Positions 61,123-64,000 of a stretch of 64,000 bases of DNA are shown here, piece after piece. Position 1 is the first letter of the stretch, and each line of letters starts with the position of its first letter. The DNA comes from Citrobacter farmeri (GTDB lineage: Bacteria; Pseudomonadota; Gammaproteobacteria; Enterobacterales; Enterobacteriaceae): the NCBI RefSeq assembly GCF_019048065.1, contig NZ_CP077291.1, forward strand, positions 1,364,001 to 1,428,000, read 5' to 3'. The position numbers and the translations under genes were made by a program. A model generated the notes under the pieces. That model was given only the letters and a program-made list of their open reading frames with translations, did no database searches and was not told the origin of the DNA.

Positions 61123-62301
61123 ATGACAGCAGTAACCCATAAAGAAAAGACATCTGCAGCGAACACATCGCTTTTTCGCATCGCGTTTGCGGTTTTTTTG
61201 ACCTACATGACGGTCGGTTTGCCGTTACCCGTCATTCCACTATTTGTCCACCATGAACTGGGCTATGGCAATACGATGGTCGGTATCGCCGTGGGGATTC
61301 AGTTTCTGGCCACCGTTTTAACGCGCGGCTATGCCGGACGACTTGCCGATCAATACGGTGCCAAGCGCTCCGCGCTTCAGGGAATGTTTGCCTGCGCGCT
61401 GGCGGGCGGCGCATGGCTACTGGCGGCGCTGTTACCCGTTTCTGTGCCGATCAAATTCGCGTTATTAATCGTCGGACGATTGATCCTCGGTTTTGGTGAA
61501 AGCCAGTTATTGACCGGAACACTGACCTGGGGACTTGGCCTGGTGGGACCTGCGCGTTCCGGCAAGGTAATGTCGTGGAACGGGATGGCGATTTACGGTG
61601 CGCTGGCGGCAGGCGCGCCGCTGGGGCTGCTGATCCACAGCCATTTTGGCTTTGCGGGGCTTGCGGGTACGACAATGGCATTACCGCTATTGGCATGGGC
61701 GTTTAACGGAACGGTGCGTAAAGTGCCGGCCCATGCGGGTGAGCGTCCCTCGCTATGGAGCGTGGTGGGGTTGATCTGGAAACCGGGTCTGGGCCTCGCG
61801 CTACAAGGCGTAGGATTTGCCGTTATCGGCACCTTTATCTCTCTCTATTTTGCCAGTCATGGCTGGACGATGGCCGGCTTTACGCTGACCGCGTTTGGCG
61901 GGGCCTTTGTCATTATGCGCGTACTGTTTGGCTGGATGCCGGACCGTTTTGGCGGGGTCAGGGTAGCTATTGTTTCCCTGCTGATAGAGACCGTCGGGCT
62001 GGTACTGCTCTGGCTGGCTCCAACGGCGTGGTTTGCGTTGCTCGGCGCGGCATTAACCGGTGCGGGCTGTTCGCTGATCTTCCCCGCGCTGGGCGTTGAG
62101 GTTGTTAAACGCGTACCGTCGCAGGTGCGTGGGACTGCGTTAGGGGGCTATGCCGCATTTCAGGATATCTCTTACGCGGTTACCGGCCCGCTGGCGGGCC
62201 TGCTTGCCACGTCCTGTGGCTATCCTTCGGTATTCCTTGCCGGTGCGATTTCGGCGGTGCTGGGGATTGTGGTGACGCTGTTGTCGTTTCGTCGGGGTTA
62301 G
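61123..62301 (+). CDS. yfcJ: YfcJ, major facilitator superfamily transporter
   Basis: A 392-residue MFS permease matching E. coli YfcJ in place. Twelve hydrophobic helices are visible, with [20 protein letters not shown] in loop 2-3 ([11 protein letters not shown] fits the MFS GxLaDrxGrkr motif) and [12 protein letters not shown] in the second half. Substrate unknown, possibly a sugar or drug efflux pump. It converges on flk; the two coding regions overlap by four bases. Confidence 0.9.
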   Translation: MTAVTHKEKTSAANTSLFRIAFAVFLTYMTVGLPLPVIPLFVHHELGYGNTMVGIAVGIQFLATVLTRGYAGRLADQYGAKRSALQGMFACALAGGAWLLAALLPVSVPIKFALLIVGRLILGFGESQLLTGTLTWGLGLVGPARSGKVMSWNGMAIYGALAAGAPLGLLIHSHFGFAGLAGTTMALPLLAWAFNGTVRKVPAHAGERPSLWSVVGLIWKPGLGLALQGVGFAVIGTFISLYFASHGWTMAGFTLTAFGGAFVIMRVLFGWMPDRFGGVRVAIVSLLIETVGLVLLWLAPTAWFALLGAALTGAGCSLIFPALGVEVVKRVPSQVRGTALGGYAAFQDISYAVTGPLAGLLATSCGYPSVFLAGAISAVLGIVVTLLSFRRG

Positions 62302-63305
62302 ACGACCAGCCAGAAAATCAGTAACGCGACCAGCAGGGCGATAAACAGCAGTCCGGGACGCGCAGTGAACGATCGTAGCGTCTCGATAACTGGCGCAAAC
62401 GGACTGTAAATCGGTTGTATGTGGCGCGGATCGTTGAGTTCCCGATCGCGTTCAACGCGCTTCAGGAAGATCTGATTCAGGAGATCCTGTACCTGGGCTG
62501 TAGTGAGCACAGTTTGTGGTTGGAGCTGCCAGGTTTGCTGGGCGTAATCTTTCAAACGGGTCAGTTCTTCTGCTTCCAGCGGTTGCTTAAGCGCCGCCTG
62601 TAGCGATTGCAGGGTAGGGGCGTGTTGCAGACTCAACGTCTGACGCGCCTGTAGCCAGGTCGCCAGATGGGTGAAATGTTTCGCCGGGATCAGCTCACCG
62701 CTTTTCACGCCGGAGAGTTCCAGCATCGATTGCCAGATCAGCTTGCCAGACTCCCCCGTTGCGGCGGCCAGTTTAGTCACCAGTTGATTTAACGTATTGT
62801 GTTCTGCGGGTAACAGTGGGCGATCGGTTGCCGGTCGTTGCAGCGGCTGCGGGATCGACAACTGCCCCTGCTGCAAAAGCGTCAGTACGTTTTTAAGCTG
62901 TTCCGGCTTGAGTTGACTGAGCGCCGTTTGTCCGTACTGCTGGCGAATGAAATCACTTACCGCCTGGCGGTTGTTTCCCTGACTCAACAATTCTGTCAGC
63001 TGCGAAAGCACCTGACGGTTGGCATGATTCTGTTGAGCCGTGTCAAGACGCTGGCTGAGGTTTTGCTCCGCCGCAGGGAAATGGCGCGACAGCAGCGGAG
63101 TGTCGCTTTTCACACCGAGATCGTGCTTCATGCCGGCCCACACTTCCGCACTTTGCTGTTGCGTCAGTGAAATCAGGCGGGTTATTAGTCGTTCCAGTAC
63201 GGTCCGCTGTTGCGTGGAGAGCGGCTGTTCGCCCGCCGTGGAAACCGCTGGTTGCCCTTCACCGGGAGGGCGCGCGGGAGTACCGGAAATGGGTTGCATC
63301 ATCAC
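62298..63305 (-). CDS. flk: Flagellar regulator Flk
   Basis: A 335-residue protein that in Salmonella and E. coli couples flagellar ring assembly to switching of secretion, preventing early FlgM export. It is a tail-anchored inner-membrane protein: the long N-terminal part is Gln-rich and soluble, and one hydrophobic helix ends it ([18 protein letters not shown]). Family landmarks include [22 protein letters not shown]. The start may be the first or third Met (MMMQPISG). Confidence 0.93.
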   Translation of the reverse strand: MMMQPISGTPARPPGEGQPAVSTAGEQPLSTQQRTVLERLITRLISLTQQQSAEVWAGMKHDLGVKSDTPLLSRHFPAAEQNLSQRLDTAQQNHANRQVLSQLTELLSQGNNRQAVSDFIRQQYGQTALSQLKPEQLKNVLTLLQQGQLSIPQPLQRPATDRPLLPAEHNTLNQLVTKLAAATGESGKLIWQSMLELSGVKSGELIPAKHFTHLATWLQARQTLSLQHAPTLQSLQAALKQPLEAEELTRLKDYAQQTWQLQPQTVLTTAQVQDLLNQIFLKRVERDRELNDPRHIQPIYSPFAPVIETLRSFTARPGLLFIALLVALLIFWLVV

Positions 63306-63402
63306 TTATCCTTAAACCATCAATCTTAGCAAAGTATGCCTGGCGGCCAGATTATGGCACACTTGCCCGGTTAACTCTCGTTCTCAAACAGGTACGACAG
63401 AC

Positions 63403-64000
63403 GTGAAAATTCTCGTTGATGAAAATATGCCTTATGCCCGCGAATTGTTTAGTCGTTTGGGTGAGGTCAAAGCGGTTCCCGGACGCCCCATCCCTGTCGC
63501 TGAACTGGATGATGCCGATGCTTTAATGGTGCGTTCTGTCACCAAAGTGAACGCGTCATTGCTGGAGGGAAAAGCCATCAAGTTCGTTGGTACTGCAACT
63601 GCGGGTACCGACCATGTGGATGAGAACTGGCTTAAGCAGGCCGGAATCGGCTTTTCAGCGGCTCCTGGCTGCAACGCCATCGCAGTGGTGGAATACGTTT
63701 TCTCCTCACTGCTGATGCTGGCGGAGCGTGACGGATTCGCATTACGCGATCGTACCGTCGGGATTGTCGGCGTGGGCAACGTCGGAGGGCGCTTACAGGC
63801 ACGGCTGGAAGCGCTGGGGATTCGTACGCTGTTATGCGATCCACCGCGTGCGGATCGCGGGGACGAGGGGGATTTCCGCTCGCTTGATGAGCTGGTACAG
63901 GAAGCCGACGTCCTGACCTTCCATACGCCGCTGTTTAAAGAAGGGCCTTACAAAACGCTGCATCTGGCCGATGAGGCGCTGCTTAGTCGCCTGAAGCCGG
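63403..64000 (+). CDS. pdxB: Erythronate-4-phosphate dehydrogenase PdxB, N-terminal part
   Basis: Oxidises 4-phosphoerythronate in pyridoxal phosphate synthesis, using an NAD-dependent D-2-hydroxyacid dehydrogenase fold. The gene begins at a GTG (63403, [20 protein letters not shown]) and runs off the window after about 199 residues; the C-terminal part is missing. The N-terminal domain and the NAD motif [21 protein letters not shown] are visible. Start was set by similarity to E. coli PdxB. The AGG at 63390 is a weak ribosome site. Confidence 0.95.
   Translation, partial: MKILVDENMPYARELFSRLGEVKAVPGRPIPVAELDDADALMVRSVTKVNASLLEGKAIKFVGTATAGTDHVDENWLKQAGIGFSAAPGCNAIAVVEYVFSSLLMLAERDGFALRDRTVGIVGVGNVGGRLQARLEALGIRTLLCDPPRADRGDEGDFRSLDELVQEADVLTFHTPLFKEGPYKTLHLADEALLSRLKP

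Overview
The window is a chromosomal segment of a Gram-negative enterobacterium of the Escherichia/Salmonella/Citrobacter group. Gene order runs zipA-ligA-ypeB-yfeH/yfeR-xapA-xapB-xapR-tRNAs-gltX-yfeC/D-pdeA-nupC-mntH-ypeC-(ipdC)-yfeO-glk-pyrSR(ypdAB)-alaC-ypdK-lpxP-(accessory zone)-argW-yfdC-mlaA-fadL-yfcZ-fadIJ-sixA-smrB-prmB-aroC-mepA-yfcA-epmC-yfcL-mnmC-fabB-(accessory zone)-yfcJ-flk-pdxB. This is the E. coli K-12 52-53 minute region. The extra ipdC and cyn genes and the missing fry/ypd, dsd and emr/evg genes make a Citrobacter-like genome likely. The species call is an inference.

Region by region: 1-9 kb carries cell division (zipA), replication (ligA) and xanthosine use (xapABR), with a FlxA-like gene where E. 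coli has yfeN. 8.7-9.5 kb holds a REP/BIME cluster, a broken duplicate of the lysV 3' end and a lysV-valY-valX-valU tRNA operon. 9.7-12.4 kb has gltX, the paired small regulators yfeC and yfeD, and two tRNA-Ala genes. 12.6-18 kb has a c-di-GMP phosphodiesterase (pdeA), the nucleoside importer nupC, the Mn importer mntH under overlapping metal operators, and ypeC. 18-23.4 kb adds a divergent aldo/keto reductase and indolepyruvate decarboxylase (ipdC), then yfeO and glk.

23.5-25.5 kb is an unusual trio: a YaiL-type DUF2058 protein, an RluA-family pseudouridine synthase and a cold-shock-domain fusion. It replaces the fry/ypd sugar genes of E. coli. 25.5-31 kb holds the pyruvate-sensing two-component system, alaC, the tiny membrane protein YpdK and lpxP. 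31.4-41.7 kb, ending at argW, is accessory. It contains yfdY, a cyanate operon (cynR, cynT, cynS, cynX) with a guanine-deaminase-like gene inserted, an amino-acid ABC transporter behind two ArgR-like boxes, and a group of poorly known small proteins.

41.7-59.1 kb returns to conserved core: lipid trafficking and fatty acid uptake and oxidation (mlaA, fadL, fadIJ), then translation, chorismate and cell-wall genes, ending with mnmC and fabB. FadR-type sites lie upstream of fadL, fadI and fabB. 59.1-60.95 kb is a low-GC insertion holding a translationally coupled Cys/His amidase plus lipoprotein pair, most simply read as a peptidoglycan-targeting effector and its immunity protein. Next to it is a divergent pair of Mu-phage-like regulators (Ner type and Mu-type HTH). 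This insertion and the cyn operon with its deaminase are the strongest candidates for something little described. The window ends inside pdxB.
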